Of a stretch of 64,000 nt of DNA, positions 50,296 through 55,221 are shown in pieces. The stretch comes from Elgaria multicarinata webbii (lineage: Eukaryota; Chordata; Lepidosauria; Squamata; Anguidae). Made by a program: the position numbers and the translations under genes. How positions within the stretch are numbered: the first letter of the stretch is position 1; each line of letters starts with the position of its first letter. Under the pieces are notes generated by a model. The model saw only the letters and a program-made list of their open reading frames with translations, searched no databases and was not told where the DNA came from. The stretch is from contig NC_086187.1 in the NCBI RefSeq assembly GCF_023053635.1, forward strand, positions 28,868,501-28,932,500, given 5' to 3'.

Positions 50296-51723
50296 TCTAC
50301 CGGGTGAGCAGCAACGGCCTGCCTCCGGGGCGGGCGGGCCTGGTGAGCCCGGCGGTGGGAGCGGCGAACCCCATGCAGCAGGCTGGCGTGAATGTCACCC
50401 GGCCCAACACCGTGAGCGGCCCGGCGATCTCCCCGCTGCAGCCCGGGCCGTGGCAGTCGGCTCCCCTGCCCGCCCAGCAGCCCGGAATGGCCCGACCGGT
50501 CCTGCCGGTGCCGGCCCAGCAAGCGGTGGCCGGCCCGAGGATGCCAGGGGTGCAGCCGCCCCCGCCGCCCCGCTGCATCCCCCCCAACGCCCTGCAGGAG
50601 CTGCTACGGACCTTGAAATCGCCCAGCTCCCCGCAGCAGCAGCAGCAGGTGCTCAACATTCTGAAGTCGAACCCGCAACTCATGGCAGCTTTTATCAAGC
50701 AGAGAACAGCCAAATACGTAGCAAACCAGCCGGGCCTGCAGCAGCCCCAGGCCGCGCTGCAGCCGCCGCAGCCGCCCCCCGCCCCCGCCCGCAGGGCTGC
50801 ACGCTCAGCCGGGCCTGCAGAACATGAGTGCCATGCAGGCAGGCGTGCAGCGGCCAGGCATTCCTCCCCAGCAGCCAGGACTGGCCGGCTTGAACCCCGC
50901 TCAGGGCCAGCCCATCAACATCATGAACCCGGCCCACAGCTCCAGCATAGCCGGCATGAGCCCCCAGTACAGGGAGATCCTGAGAAGGCAGCTCCTGCAG
51001 CAGCAGCAGCAGCAGCAGCAGCAAGGCGGGGCTGGGATGGCCGCTCACAATCAGTTCCAGCAGCCTCCAGGCCCTGGTGGCTATTCCCAAGCCATGCAGC
51101 AGCAGCGGATGCAGCAGCAGCAGCAGCAGCAGCAGCACCTCTCCATCCAAGCAGGGGCCCTGGGCCCAATGGCTCAGATGGGACAGCTGAACCCCATGGG
51201 GCAGCCTGGCCTGGGGGCGGACGGCAGCCCCAGCCTCCAGCAAGCGCTGCAGCAGCGGATCCTGCAGCAGCAGCAGCAGCAGCAGATGAAGCAGCAGCTG
51301 GGCTCGCCGGGCCAGGCCAACCCCATGAGTCCCCAGCAGCACCTGCTCTCAGGACAAGCCCCACCGGCGCCGGCGGGCGCCCCCCACCTGCCCGGCCAGC
51401 CGATGAGCGCCTCTCTGAGCAGCCAGGTGCGGTCGCCGGCGCCTGTCCAGTCCCCGCGGCCCCAGTCCCAGCCGCCACATTCCAGCCCTTCCCCCCGGAT
51501 ACAGCCCCAGCCCTCCCCGCACCACGCCTCGCCCCAGACTGGCTCCCCCCACCCCGGGCTGGCCGTGACCCTGGCGAGCTCCATGGACCTGGGCAACCCC
51601 GAGCAGAGTGCAATGCTTCCCCAGCTCAACACCCCCAACAGGAACGTCTTGCCCAATGAGTTATCCCTGGTTGGCGACACTACAGGAGGAGACACACTAG
51701 AGAAGTTTGTGGAGGGCTTGTAG
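4928..51723 (+). CDS. CREBBP: CREB-binding protein (CBP), lysine acetyltransferase co-activator, 31 coding exons
   Basis: CBP bridges activators such as CREB, p53 and nuclear receptors to the transcription machinery and acetylates histones and other proteins in the nucleus. Thirty-one exons were placed, all GT-AG and all in matching phase, giving about 2,474 residues against 2,442 in human. Domains in order: N-terminal LxxLL motif (LSKLL), TAZ1, KIX, bromodomain with the acetyl-lysine Asn (NNAWLYN), RING/PHD, HAT with YLDSIHFF and the [14 protein letters not shown] loop, ZZ, TAZ2, NCBD and a Q-rich tail ending in EKFVEGL. It is CBP rather than EP300: [13 protein letters not shown] and the N-terminal [17 protein letters not shown] all fit CBP. 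The ATG at 4928 has a strong context (GCCATGG). The gene spans only 47 kb. One frame break lies in the last exon near 50772-50793. Confidence 0.97.
5217..5480 (+). mobile_element. CR1-like LINE 3' end in intron 1
   Basis: Shares the block 'gtgggtccctggtcaacagc' and 'gtgaacagagtgctgggcta' with other copies in this window and ends in 'ctgatgttctcatga', a decayed form of the tandem tail. It sits about 200 bp downstream of exon 1, inside the first intron. Confidence 0.6.
5815..6062 (-). mobile_element. CR1-like LINE 3' end, reverse
   Basis: Begins with 'acatcagaagagccctgaag' and contains 'gtggccaaccagctgaccag', the reverse complement of the family at 5217. It ends at 'cccttttaaacccatcc'. Confidence 0.6.
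6688..6763 (+). mobile_element. L2-like LINE tail
   Basis: Tail block 'gaactgcccagagagcttcg' followed by AATA repeats. Very short, 5'-truncated copy. Confidence 0.55.
7733..7880 (-). mobile_element. LINE-tail-like repeat fragment, reverse
   Basis: Starts near 'gatttgtatcccacccttat' and continues with 'ggcggtttacaatcataaa', then A-rich DNA. This resembles the reverse orientation of the tail family in this window, but is diverged. Confidence 0.4.
8595..9310 (+). CDS. CREBBP: CREBBP exon 2: N-terminal receptor-interaction region
   Basis: 716 nt after a TTTGCAG acceptor, beginning [20 protein letters not shown]. It carries the nuclear-receptor box LSKLL (human LSELL) and the Gly/Arg stretch AAGRGRGAG. 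It ends in phase 0 at AMAAK before GTATGT. Confidence 0.96.
9708..9764. repeat. Compound microsatellite (TG)n(TA)n(CA)n
   Basis: TG units at 9708-9720, TA at 9721-9740 and CA at 9741-9764. Together they form an inverted repeat able to fold into a hairpin or cruciform. Confidence 0.95.
9765..10632. other. Intron 2 segment without recognised features
   Basis: No exon, RNA gene or clear repeat family recognised. A CCCCACC-rich patch lies around 10550-10570. Confidence 0.4.
10633..10761. mobile_element. Palindromic hAT-type MITE, copy 1
   Basis: A 129-bp near-perfect inverted repeat with ends CAGCCTTCCTCAACC and GGTTGAGGAAGGCTG. The flanks carry only an imperfect duplication (ggctacc against ggatacc). 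The left arm includes a 19-bp ZNF143-like motif at 10670-10688. It is non-autonomous, with no ORF. Confidence 0.85.
11745..11880 (-). mobile_element. tRNA-derived SINE, reverse
   Basis: On the - strand a B-box-like GGTTCAACCC (+ strand 'gggttgaacctgggacctg') is followed by a tail including 'ctggatccttggagagccgc'. It is related to the forward copy at 29925. Confidence 0.6.
12728..12868. mobile_element. Diverged palindromic MITE
   Basis: Contains 'cagatgtgttggactacaac' and ends in 'caggttgaggaaggctgag'. It looks like an older relative of the copy at 10633, with the second arm strongly decayed. Confidence 0.5.
12868..13130 (+). mobile_element. CR1-like LINE 3' end
   Basis: Contains 'ccaggattagtggttgggaa', 'cgtcctgcttgagagcttct' and 'tggtctgatccatcaggact' and ends in 'cttctta'. 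It is the same family as the copy at 5217. Confidence 0.6.
13670..14272 (+). mobile_element. Old CR1-like LINE fragment
   Basis: The first half (about 13670-13930) is a decayed match to the reverse-transcriptase stretch seen at 31965. The second half (13990-14272) is a 3' end starting 'ggctttaaaaggagatcgga' and ending 'gatccatctcagcttttctt'. Confidence 0.5.
14405..14865 (-). mobile_element. L2-like LINE fragment, reverse
   Basis: The - strand translation contains [19 protein letters not shown] and [16 protein letters not shown], which match the conserved C-terminal part of L2-type reverse transcriptases. The reading frame is interrupted elsewhere. Confidence 0.65.
14866..15347 (+). mobile_element. 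CR1 LINE 3' end with ATTCTATG repeats
   Basis: Long CR1 3' terminal region, including the ORF end with 'ctggacatcaggaaaaactt' and 'gagcagggggttggacttga', finishing in the tandem 'attctatgattctatgatt' that is diagnostic for CR1. Confidence 0.85.
15500..15870 (+). mobile_element. LINE ORF2 internal fragment
   Basis: The translation shows [10 protein letters not shown], then [20 protein letters not shown], like the linker between endonuclease and reverse transcriptase in L2/CR1-type LINEs. It is interrupted by stops and a poly-G run near 15600. Confidence 0.55.
16230..16400 (+). mobile_element. Possible L2-like 3' tail
   Basis: Contains 'ggccttcaagtgagtcctaa' followed by a T-rich stretch, similar in composition to L2 3' UTRs. 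Weak match. Confidence 0.3.
16895..17004 (+). mobile_element. CR1 tail directly upstream of CREBBP exon 3
   Basis: Contains 'caaccatctgtcaggtatgc', 'gggttggactcgatggcctt' and the terminal 'attctatgattcta'. It ends 28 nt before the exon 3 acceptor, so the CR1 edge lies next to the branch-point region. Confidence 0.85.
17033..17209 (+). CDS. CREBBP: CREBBP exon 3
   Basis: 177 nt, phase 0 at both ends, encoding [19 protein letters not shown] to PNM. The length matches the human exon. A CTTCCTTCCAG acceptor precedes it. Confidence 0.95.
18150..18620 (-). mobile_element. L2-like LINE tail and body, reverse
   Basis: Starts with 'ataccgcccaatagccgaag', the reverse complement of the tail block, followed by A-rich DNA and a unit with 'gcaggccattccacagtctg' that recurs in squamate repeats. 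The family assignment is tentative. Confidence 0.5.
18965..19140 (-). mobile_element. Reverse repeat fragment with TTTA tract
   Basis: TTAT/TTTA tract, then 'cttacccgcttctccacttg' and 'gatcgaggcaggaacaacag'. The same unit recurs at 42907-43090. Confidence 0.5.
19340..19589 (+). CDS. CREBBP: CREBBP exon 4: TAZ1 zinc finger, first part
   Basis: 250 nt, encoding [20 protein letters not shown] and then the TAZ1 start with [38 protein letters not shown] and [11 protein letters not shown]1 binds HIF1A, CITED2 and STAT2 activation domains. It ends in phase 1 before GTAAGA. Confidence 0.96.
19721..19834 (+). CDS. CREBBP: CREBBP exon 5: TAZ1, second part
   Basis: 114 nt, encoding [20 protein letters not shown] and [18 protein letters not shown], which completes the three HCCC zinc sites of TAZ1. 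The preceding intron is only 131 nt. Confidence 0.96.
19985..20470 (+). mobile_element. L2-like LINE 3' ORF end
   Basis: The translation includes [16 protein letters not shown] and [16 protein letters not shown], classic C-terminal L2 reverse-transcriptase motifs, then [13 protein letters not shown] in a looser frame. It is interrupted by several stops and lies in intron 5. Confidence 0.7.
21010..21212 (+). mobile_element. tRNA-derived SINE (Sauria-SINE-like)
   Basis: Starts with 'gtgttttgactcttggacta' and contains a decayed B box (gggttcttatcc), then 'gatgatcgtgagccagtcac'. This is a common order in squamate tRNA-type SINEs. Confidence 0.5.
21333..21569 (+). CDS. CREBBP: CREBBP exon 6
   Basis: 237 nt, encoding [20 protein letters not shown], then [20 protein letters not shown] and a Gln/Pro-rich end [10 protein letters not shown]. 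It joins exon 5 in phase 1 (Pro across the junction) and ends in phase 1. Confidence 0.95.
21570..22221. other. CREBBP intron 6, nothing recognised
   Basis: AT-rich intronic DNA without a recognised repeat or RNA gene. Confidence 0.4.
22222..22318 (+). CDS. CREBBP: CREBBP exon 7
   Basis: 97 nt, encoding [19 protein letters not shown] and [12 protein letters not shown]. It ends in phase 2 before GTAAGA; the split Asn is completed by exon 8. Confidence 0.93.
22628..22777 (+). CDS. CREBBP: CREBBP exon 8: start of KIX
   Basis: 150 nt, encoding [18 protein letters not shown] and then the KIX start [23 protein letters not shown] binds phospho-CREB and MYB. Human has RKGWHEH and DLRSHL at the two variable positions. 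Confidence 0.96.
23202..23319 (+). CDS. CREBBP: CREBBP exon 9: KIX core
   Basis: 118 nt, encoding [20 protein letters not shown] and [19 protein letters not shown], the central KIX helices. It ends in phase 0 before a non-consensus GTGTGT donor. Confidence 0.96.
23320..24308. other. CREBBP intron 9, nothing recognised
   Basis: Locally GC-rich intronic sequence. I recognise no repeat, RNA gene or conserved exon. Confidence 0.4.
24309..24501 (+). CDS. CREBBP: CREBBP exon 10: KIX C-terminal helix
   Basis: 193 nt, starting [20 protein letters not shown] and then [18 protein letters not shown], followed by a Pro/Gln linker. The KRR motif flanks the third KIX helix, which contacts CREB pSer133. 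Confidence 0.96.
24740..24990 (-). mobile_element. L2-like LINE fragment, reverse
   Basis: The - strand contains 'ctgtccttt aaaaccctct'-type wording and frames like [14 protein letters not shown], a weak resemblance to the L2 C-terminal segment seen at 14405. Diverged. Confidence 0.35.
25837..25890 (+). CDS. CREBBP: CREBBP exon 11
   Basis: 54 nt, encoding [18 protein letters not shown] across the junction (human NGPLSLPVNRMQVSQ). Phase 1 on both sides, flanked by TTCTCTTCCAG and GTATTT. Confidence 0.93.
25891..26797. other. CREBBP intron 11, nothing recognised
   Basis: No repeat, RNA gene or exon recognised. Confidence 0.4.
26798..26922 (+). CDS. CREBBP: CREBBP exon 12
   Basis: 125 nt, encoding [19 protein letters not shown] and [20 protein letters not shown]. 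It ends in phase 0 before GTTTGT, a weak donor. Confidence 0.93.
27375..27563 (+). CDS. CREBBP: CREBBP exon 13
   Basis: 189 nt, phase 0 at both ends, encoding [20 protein letters not shown] to QAGVSQ. This is part of the disordered Met/Gln/Pro linker between KIX and bromodomain. Confidence 0.95.
27564..29058. other. CREBBP intron 13, nothing recognised
   Basis: Intronic DNA with a short AAT run near 27860. No repeat family, exon or RNA gene recognised. Confidence 0.4.
29059..29484 (+). CDS. CREBBP: CREBBP exon 14: Pro/Gln-rich linker
   Basis: 426 nt, encoding [19 protein letters not shown] and a long Pro/Ala/Gln/Thr linker ending QAPGTP. The acceptor is a tandem NAGNAG (tagcag); I chose the second AG because GQVPG matches human. 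Use of the first would add one Gln. Confidence 0.94.
29546..29578. repeat. (GA)n microsatellite
   Basis: About 16 GA units just downstream of exon 14. Confidence 0.95.
29925..30092 (+). mobile_element. tRNA-derived SINE
   Basis: A-box-like 'tggtggcgcacttgc' and a good B box GGTTCGATCC at 29958-29967, followed by a tail with 'ctgctgccagtcagggttga' and an end near 'cgcttcccgtgttc'. Confidence 0.75.
30677..30859 (+). CDS. CREBBP: CREBBP exon 15
   Basis: 183 nt, phase 0, encoding [19 protein letters not shown] and ending EPKPE. It includes the SUMO-type motifs IKAE and VKTE of the CRD1-like repression region. Confidence 0.94.
30965..31139 (+). CDS. CREBBP: CREBBP exon 16: acidic/SUMO region before the bromodomain
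   Basis: 175 nt, encoding [38 protein letters not shown] and [12 protein letters not shown]. Two further SUMO consensus sites (VKQE, IKEE) are visible. It ends in phase 1. Confidence 0.95.
31598..31716 (+). CDS. CREBBP: CREBBP exon 17: bromodomain, N-terminal part
   Basis: 119 nt, encoding [20 protein letters not shown] and [19 protein letters not shown], i.e. helix Z and the start of the ZA loop with the LPF motif. Ends in phase 0. Confidence 0.97.
31965..32395 (+). mobile_element. CR1 LINE reverse-transcriptase fragment
   Basis: Translations in more than one frame show the CR1 pattern [10 protein letters not shown] and [20 protein letters not shown], i.e. the RT active-site neighbourhood. 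5'- and 3'-truncated. It lies about 170 bp before the second bromodomain exon. Confidence 0.8.
32567..32806 (+). CDS. CREBBP: CREBBP exon 18: bromodomain, main part
   Basis: 240 nt, same size as in human, encoding [40 protein letters not shown] and [20 protein letters not shown]. The acetyl-lysine-binding Asn lies in NNAWLYN. Phase 0 at both ends. Confidence 0.98.
33547..33850 (-). mobile_element. CR1 LINE 3' end, reverse
   Basis: Begins 'agaatcatggagtagtagag' and includes 'ggccatcaagtccaaccccc' and 'aggaagtttttcctgatgtc', the standard reverse view of a CR1 3' end. Confidence 0.85.
34077..34206. mobile_element. Palindromic hAT-type MITE, copy 2
   Basis: A 130-bp inverted repeat from CAGCCTTCCTCAACC to GGTTGAGGAAAGCTG. 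It is flanked by a perfect 8-bp duplication ATTTAGAG (34069-34076 and 34207-34214), which points to the hAT superfamily. A ZNF143-like motif lies at 34151-34169 on the - strand. Confidence 0.92.
34437..34525 (+). CDS. CREBBP: CREBBP exon 19: start of RING/PHD module
   Basis: 89 nt, encoding [20 protein letters not shown] and [10 protein letters not shown], the first zinc-ligand cysteines of the discontinuous RING/PHD region. It ends in phase 2. Confidence 0.97.
34526..37960. other. CREBBP intron 19, no recognised element
   Basis: 3.4 kb of mostly unique-looking intron, with a CCCCACC-rich patch near 34945-34970 and purine-rich + strand sequence at 35270-35910. I recognise no exon, RNA gene or repeat family. 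Confidence 0.4.
37961..38041 (+). CDS. CREBBP: CREBBP exon 20
   Basis: 81 nt, encoding [20 protein letters not shown] and DPAQPQT, RING-type zinc ligands (human FCEKCFTEIQ). Confidence 0.96.
38285..38372 (+). mobile_element. tRNA-derived SINE fragment
   Basis: Carries the B-box-like 'ctgggttcaaatcctgttca' followed by 'ctgggtggcctggggcaagc', the conserved order of squamate tRNA-type SINEs. Confidence 0.5.
38840..38896 (+). CDS. CREBBP: CREBBP exon 21
   Basis: 57 nt, encoding [17 protein letters not shown], identical in kind to human. The basic KKKND lies between the RING and PHD parts. Confidence 0.96.
38897..40384. other. CREBBP intron 21, nothing recognised
   Basis: AT-rich intron with an ATT run near 39910. 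No repeat family or exon recognised. Confidence 0.4.
40385..40462 (+). CDS. CREBBP: CREBBP exon 22: PHD finger
   Basis: 78 nt, encoding [20 protein letters not shown] and IIWPSG, the PHD Cys/His ligands. Phase 2 at both ends. Confidence 0.97.
41418..41485 (+). CDS. CREBBP: CREBBP exon 23: end of PHD finger
   Basis: 68 nt, encoding [20 protein letters not shown] and AK. The CDNC pair completes the PHD finger (human [12 protein letters not shown]). Ends in phase 1. Confidence 0.97.
41640..41900 (-). mobile_element. LINE-like ORF fragment, reverse
   Basis: The - strand reads [19 protein letters not shown] and [10 protein letters not shown], the C-x-C...H...C pattern found at the C-terminus of many non-LTR retrotransposon ORFs. 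The clade is not resolved. Confidence 0.5.
41910..42035. mobile_element. Palindromic hAT-type MITE, copy 3
   Basis: A 126-bp inverted repeat with the same ends as copies 1 and 2, flanked by a perfect 8-bp duplication TTATAGAG (41902-41909 and 42036-42043). A ZNF143-like motif occupies 41980-41998 on the - strand. The clean duplication suggests recent insertion. Confidence 0.93.
42455..42905 (-). mobile_element. CR1-like LINE 3' end, reverse, longer copy
   Basis: Includes 'aagaggagccctgaaactgc' and 'cagcttcatgggatgaccac' and ends near 'ctctatcatgtttcccctaa'. This is a longer version of the copy at 5815. Confidence 0.65.
42907..43165. repeat. (AAT)n run, reverse LINE-tail fragment and L2-like tail
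   Basis: About ten AAT units, then 'ccctttggatcgaggtgggg' in reverse orientation (as at 18965), then a short + strand tail block 'gaactgtccagagaactttg' at 43108 onward. Confidence 0.55.
43394..43544 (+). CDS. CREBBP: CREBBP exon 24: HAT domain start
   Basis: 151 nt, encoding [40 protein letters not shown] and VEVKPGMKS. Phases 1 and 2 match the neighbours. Confidence 0.97.
44069..44215 (+). CDS. CREBBP: CREBBP exon 25: HAT core
   Basis: 147 nt, encoding [40 protein letters not shown] and YECPPPNTR. Compared with human (FVDSGEM, EYGSDC) there are three changes: Gly to Arg, Ser to Tyr and Asp to Glu. Confidence 0.97.
44216..44843. other. CREBBP intron 25, nothing recognised
   Basis: No repeat or RNA gene recognised. 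Confidence 0.4.
44844..44957 (+). CDS. CREBBP: CREBBP exon 26: HAT core
   Basis: 114 nt, encoding [20 protein letters not shown] and [22 protein letters not shown] contains the Asp and Ser that contact acetyl-CoA in the p300/CBP fold. Phase 2. Confidence 0.98.
44958..46227. other. CREBBP intron 26, nothing firm
   Basis: GC-rich intron with several poly-C and poly-G runs. A short piece near 45845 ('gggctccaggttggagaagg') recalls MITE termini but is too short to call. Confidence 0.35.
46228..46393 (+). CDS. CREBBP: CREBBP exon 27: HAT substrate and CoA loop
   Basis: 166 nt, encoding [40 protein letters not shown] and [15 protein letters not shown]. The Trp and Tyr used by the hit-and-run catalytic mechanism are conserved. 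Ends in phase 0. Confidence 0.98.
46899..47066 (+). CDS. CREBBP: CREBBP exon 28: HAT C-terminal part
   Basis: 168 nt, phase 0, encoding [40 protein letters not shown] and [16 protein letters not shown]. Confidence 0.97.
47345..47425 (-). mobile_element. L2-like LINE tail, reverse
   Basis: ATTG repeats followed by 'cgcccaatagccgaagctct'. The 'ctctctgggcggtt' block is duplicated, then GGTTAGGGTTAGGG (two telomere-like units). Confidence 0.6.
48006..48167 (+). CDS. CREBBP: CREBBP exon 29: Lys-rich autoacetylation segment
   Basis: 162 nt, phase 0, encoding [40 protein letters not shown] and [14 protein letters not shown]. The Lys-rich run corresponds to the autoacetylation/autoinhibitory loop. 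Confidence 0.97.
48290..48571 (+). CDS. CREBBP: CREBBP exon 30: HAT end and ZZ start
   Basis: 282 nt, phase 0, encoding [40 protein letters not shown] and the ZZ start [20 protein letters not shown]. The preceding intron is 122 nt. Confidence 0.97.
48955..49320 (+). mobile_element. L2-like LINE fragment in intron 30
   Basis: The + strand translation [17 protein letters not shown] resembles the [12 protein letters not shown] motif of L2 reverse transcriptases, followed later by [19 protein letters not shown]. Diverged and GC-rich. Confidence 0.45.
49509..51723 (+). CDS. CREBBP: CREBBP exon 31: ZZ, TAZ2, NCBD and Q-rich C-terminus
   Basis: Starts [20 protein letters not shown] (end of ZZ), then TAZ2 ([20 protein letters not shown] to [20 protein letters not shown]), Pro-rich linker, NCBD ([40 protein letters not shown]) and Q-rich tail to the TAG at 51721-51723. 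Gln tracts: 18 codons at 50241-50294 and nine at 50998-51024. The coding length is 2,215 nt, one over a multiple of three. The reading frame changes between about 50772 and 50793 in CCG/CCC-rich DNA. Upstream it reads [10 protein letters not shown] and downstream [15 protein letters not shown], both matching human in order. A one-base error in a C run is the simplest reason; a real frameshift would replace the last 300 or so residues. Confidence 0.95.
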
Positions 51724-52840
51724 CGTTGCGGGAGGCCCCCCACCCACCCACCCGCCCCGCTGCCGGCCGGACCCCCCTCCCCTCCCCTCCCCTCCCCTCC
51801 CTCGGGCTCCTGGACATTTTGTACTGAAAACGCAGACCTCTAGCTTGAGTGAAGCCCCAAGTGGGACTGGTTCGTCCTACACCCATGGAAGGATGAATTG
51901 CTGTTTAAAAACAAAAACAAAGAATATATATTTTTTTGTTGAAAGCCAGCCGGGGTTGTTAAACTATCTGGTCTCTCTTTTTTCGTTGTTGTTCTTGTTG
52001 TGGGGTTTTTTTTTTTAGGGTTTTTGTTTTGTTTTGTTTTTTTAGTTTTGTTGTTACTGTTGACTTTGCTTTTTTAAAGGGGAAAACAAGTCCATTATAT
52101 TCATATTTTTATTTGTACTTTCAAGACTAAGCATTTGCGTTTAACAGAGAAGACAAATAATATTCAGAAACTGTTTCCTGAGATAATGCAACATTCTAAT
52201 GTATCCTGCTAACTTTCTGACGTTTGGCAGAAAGATTTTTTTCTATTCTATACTGAACTCTGCAGGTATCTGAAGTATTATTACCCCTGGAAAAGATAGG
52301 AACGGACTTGTGCACACAGAAACACACGTTGCCGATGTAGAGATCGTTGCTTTGTTTCTCTGATAAAACTGGTTTTAGATTTACAAATAAATAAACAAAC
52401 ACAGGGACGATCACGTCTTAGGCCATGCTAATTTTAACAGGGAAGAAGCATATTCTTTTCTTTAATTCTTTGATGTGAAACTTGAAATGAGGAAAAGCAA
52501 TTATAGTGTAAATCATGCAAGCTCTATAATTACTATAAATATGAAAAATTCAAGATTCAATCACTGTACAGAATGGGGGAAAGCAAACTCATTTCTTACT
52601 TCTATAGCATATTGTTAAATAAACTGTGTGCCACAGACAAAAAGGGTGGTCCTTGAATTCATGTACATGGTATTAACTTAGTGTTTGGATTTTTTTGTTA
52701 TGAAAAATGCCGTTTTCAACATTGTATTTGGACTATGCATGTCTTTTTCCATTGTATATAAAGTATTGCTTAAAAGTGATATAAATTACTGAAGTTTTTA
52801 ACATGTATTCTGTTCTTTAAAAACATGTCAAATGTTGTAA
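51724..52840 (+). other. CREBBP: CREBBP 3' UTR
   Basis: T-rich untranslated tail after the stop. AATAAA signals lie at 52386-52395 (two overlapping) and 52618-52623. AT-rich sequence with 'gtatataaagtattgcttaa' continues to about 52800, resembling the long conserved mammalian CREBBP 3' UTR. The true end could be at 52640 or later. Confidence 0.7.
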
Positions 52841-55220
52841 GGTTTTACTCGCGCACACAGACACATACCCAATGGTACCATGTCAGCAGAACCCTTATGT
52901 GTGTGTACCTATGAAAGACCACAGAAGGGTAATATGTCTCCTATTAATTTAATATTTGGAGAATTCCATTTATAAGAGTTAACAGGAATAAGTTATTAAC
53001 GGCTGATCTTTCTTTTAAAAAATGCATTCATTTAGCGACAGATCACTAGTTGGAATTAAGGTATTTATTTTAGGTAACGTTCCTAAGACCAAAGCATGAT
53101 GGGAAATCCCAGGACATAATGGGCTTTCCGTCCCGTAACTGGTGACCCCCTCTCTCTTCTGATGCTGGACGGGGCGATAGCTCTCGTAAACGGCGCTTCG
53201 GCCTTCCTTCATCCTGGTGCCCTCCAGGTATGTTTGGACTACAACTCCTCATGCAGGCGGGGATGATGGGAGTTAGATTCTCTACTTAGTAAAGTTACAC
53301 GTTAAGGCCACAGTCATCTGTCTCAGATATCAAATCCAAGTTACAACTTTTTGGGGGGCTAGAAAACGAAACAAGTGCTTCCTGCTCCCACAATAATAAG
53401 GCTGCTGTTGTTGGTTGGAGTATCTGACATTCTTAAGTGAAATAAGTGCTAATGTCAATATTTTTGTAATGTAGAATGGGGTGGGGGGGGGTGGAGGTTG
53501 ATGAGTTTCCTAGTACTATGAAAACCGCAGCGGAGCCTCTATTCAATTTTCCAGGCTGTAGATGATCTCTGCTTCAGCATCTGCATATGAAACTTTAATG
53601 GCTTCAGCTCTTCCTTGCATCCTTCTTCAGCAATCAGGATGTCCAGTCTGGGTTGTGGTCAGTGGCTATAAACACCCAGACATGTCTAAAAAGAAAGGAT
53701 GGGAAGTCCTTGTGCTGTGGCACATGGTATACTTACAAGGAAAAGCCCAAAACATATATAATATATGTGATCAAAAAGAAGGAACTTGGAATGTGCTGGG
53801 TGTTTCTAAGAAAGCTGGTAAAAACGCTTGAAGGGTGGTTCCCAGTGGCTCCGTGCACTATTAGGCTGAGTGGACATGGGTGGGGCCCCCTCCCTCCCTC
53901 CTCAAAGTGGTCTTGCTCTCTTGGCTTCTGAAGCCGGGCGCTGCGGCCAGGGCACAGGTCTCAAACGGAGGGTTTGTCCGCGCAAAGCACCTGACCATCT
54001 CCAAAGCATCCAACAGGACCCATGTGGCAGCTGTGGGAAAGGGGGTCTGCAATTCAGCGCTAACCACGTTGCAACAGCGCAGCCTTTTTGAGGGGGTGCA
54101 GGGGGTGATCACTTCTCATCGTTTGCTGCCTTCCATGCCTCAAAGCTGGCCAAGTGACCCCCACCCCCACCCCCGTGGTTTCCTTCATAATATTCTGGTG
54201 TTGGGGTTTTCATGATTATTTCCAGAATTTGGCTCACTTTTTGTTTTTACTTTATTTTTGAAAGGGAGAGGAGTGAATTCAAGCATCATCTAGGCATGCT
54301 TCCACCTCTCGAAATGCACGTGGGCAGGATTCATAGTAGTTTGCAAAACAACACAACCTAGTCGGGCACTTGGTTGGTTGCCAAACCAGCCCCTGCAGCA
54401 GGGATTTATTTGGAGGAAGGCGGGTCTCGCTGCTTGCCTCTATGTACATTTCCCTCGCCGTTGCCACCGCGGGTCTGTCGCAACGTGTACGGGCCGCTAT
54501 TCCCACAGCAAGCAGCTGAGACACGATGCTGAGGGAAAGCGGCGCACCGGAGGCGCCTGGCCTCTGTGCTAGCAAGGGCTCCGGGACGGACTCCAGGCAA
54601 AGCGCCTTGAAATGGCAGGTCAAGCATACAGCTTTTCCGAACTGACAAGACTGACCGTTGGGATAGGGATGGAGGAGACCAGGCTGGAACAGGAGAAAGA
54701 GCAACTGAAGGTGCGGGGGGGGGAGGTGCATAACAGTAACGGTTGTCTACTTCTACACTACTCCCAGATTTGTGGGTTTTTTCCAGTTACATGTTAACTT
54801 ATTTATATATGTAATTAAAAGGTTACATGTTACATATTCTCTCTCCGCCCCCCCCCTCTCTCGGCTAGAGTCTTGCATTACAACCCCCCCTTTCTTTTTT
54901 ACCTAGATTTGCTAAAAAGTAGAGGGAGGTTCATTACCAAGGTTCATTAGTTCAGCTGAGGCTTTGGCTGAGTCAGGCGCTTGTGTTCCTCGCTTATGGG
55001 GGAGCCTCCAGCTCAGGGCTGTGCCAAAGTACCCCTGTGGAGATGCTCAGTTTCTGAACGTCCACTACAAAAGCAGATGGAACCCTGTTTCTTGGACGTG
55101 GGCAGCTGGAGACATGCGCCCCCACCCACCCCCACAGCCTGGCCTTGTGCTCCCGTTCAAGCCCTGAGGCCTGAAGGAGTTGGCGGTTCCCAGCTTCCGC
55201 GACATACACGTCAAGCCTCC
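52841..55220. other. Intergenic region between convergent CREBBP and SLX4
   Basis: About 2.4 kb with no supported coding exon. It contains a partial MITE-like piece at 53207-53275 ('tatgtttggactacaactcc') and several mononucleotide runs. TRAP1 and DNASE1, which lie between these genes in human, are not seen. Confidence 0.6.
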
Positions 55221-55221
55221 T

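Noticed and set aside
50695-51342. - strand open frame of 215 codons rich in Leu
   Set aside because: Antisense of the CAG-rich CBP C-terminal exon; Leu runs are the reverse reading of Gln codons.
4928-51723. EP300 instead of CREBBP
   Set aside because: N-terminus, YVTGH, VDVCFF and the exon 28-29 residues agree with CBP rather than p300.
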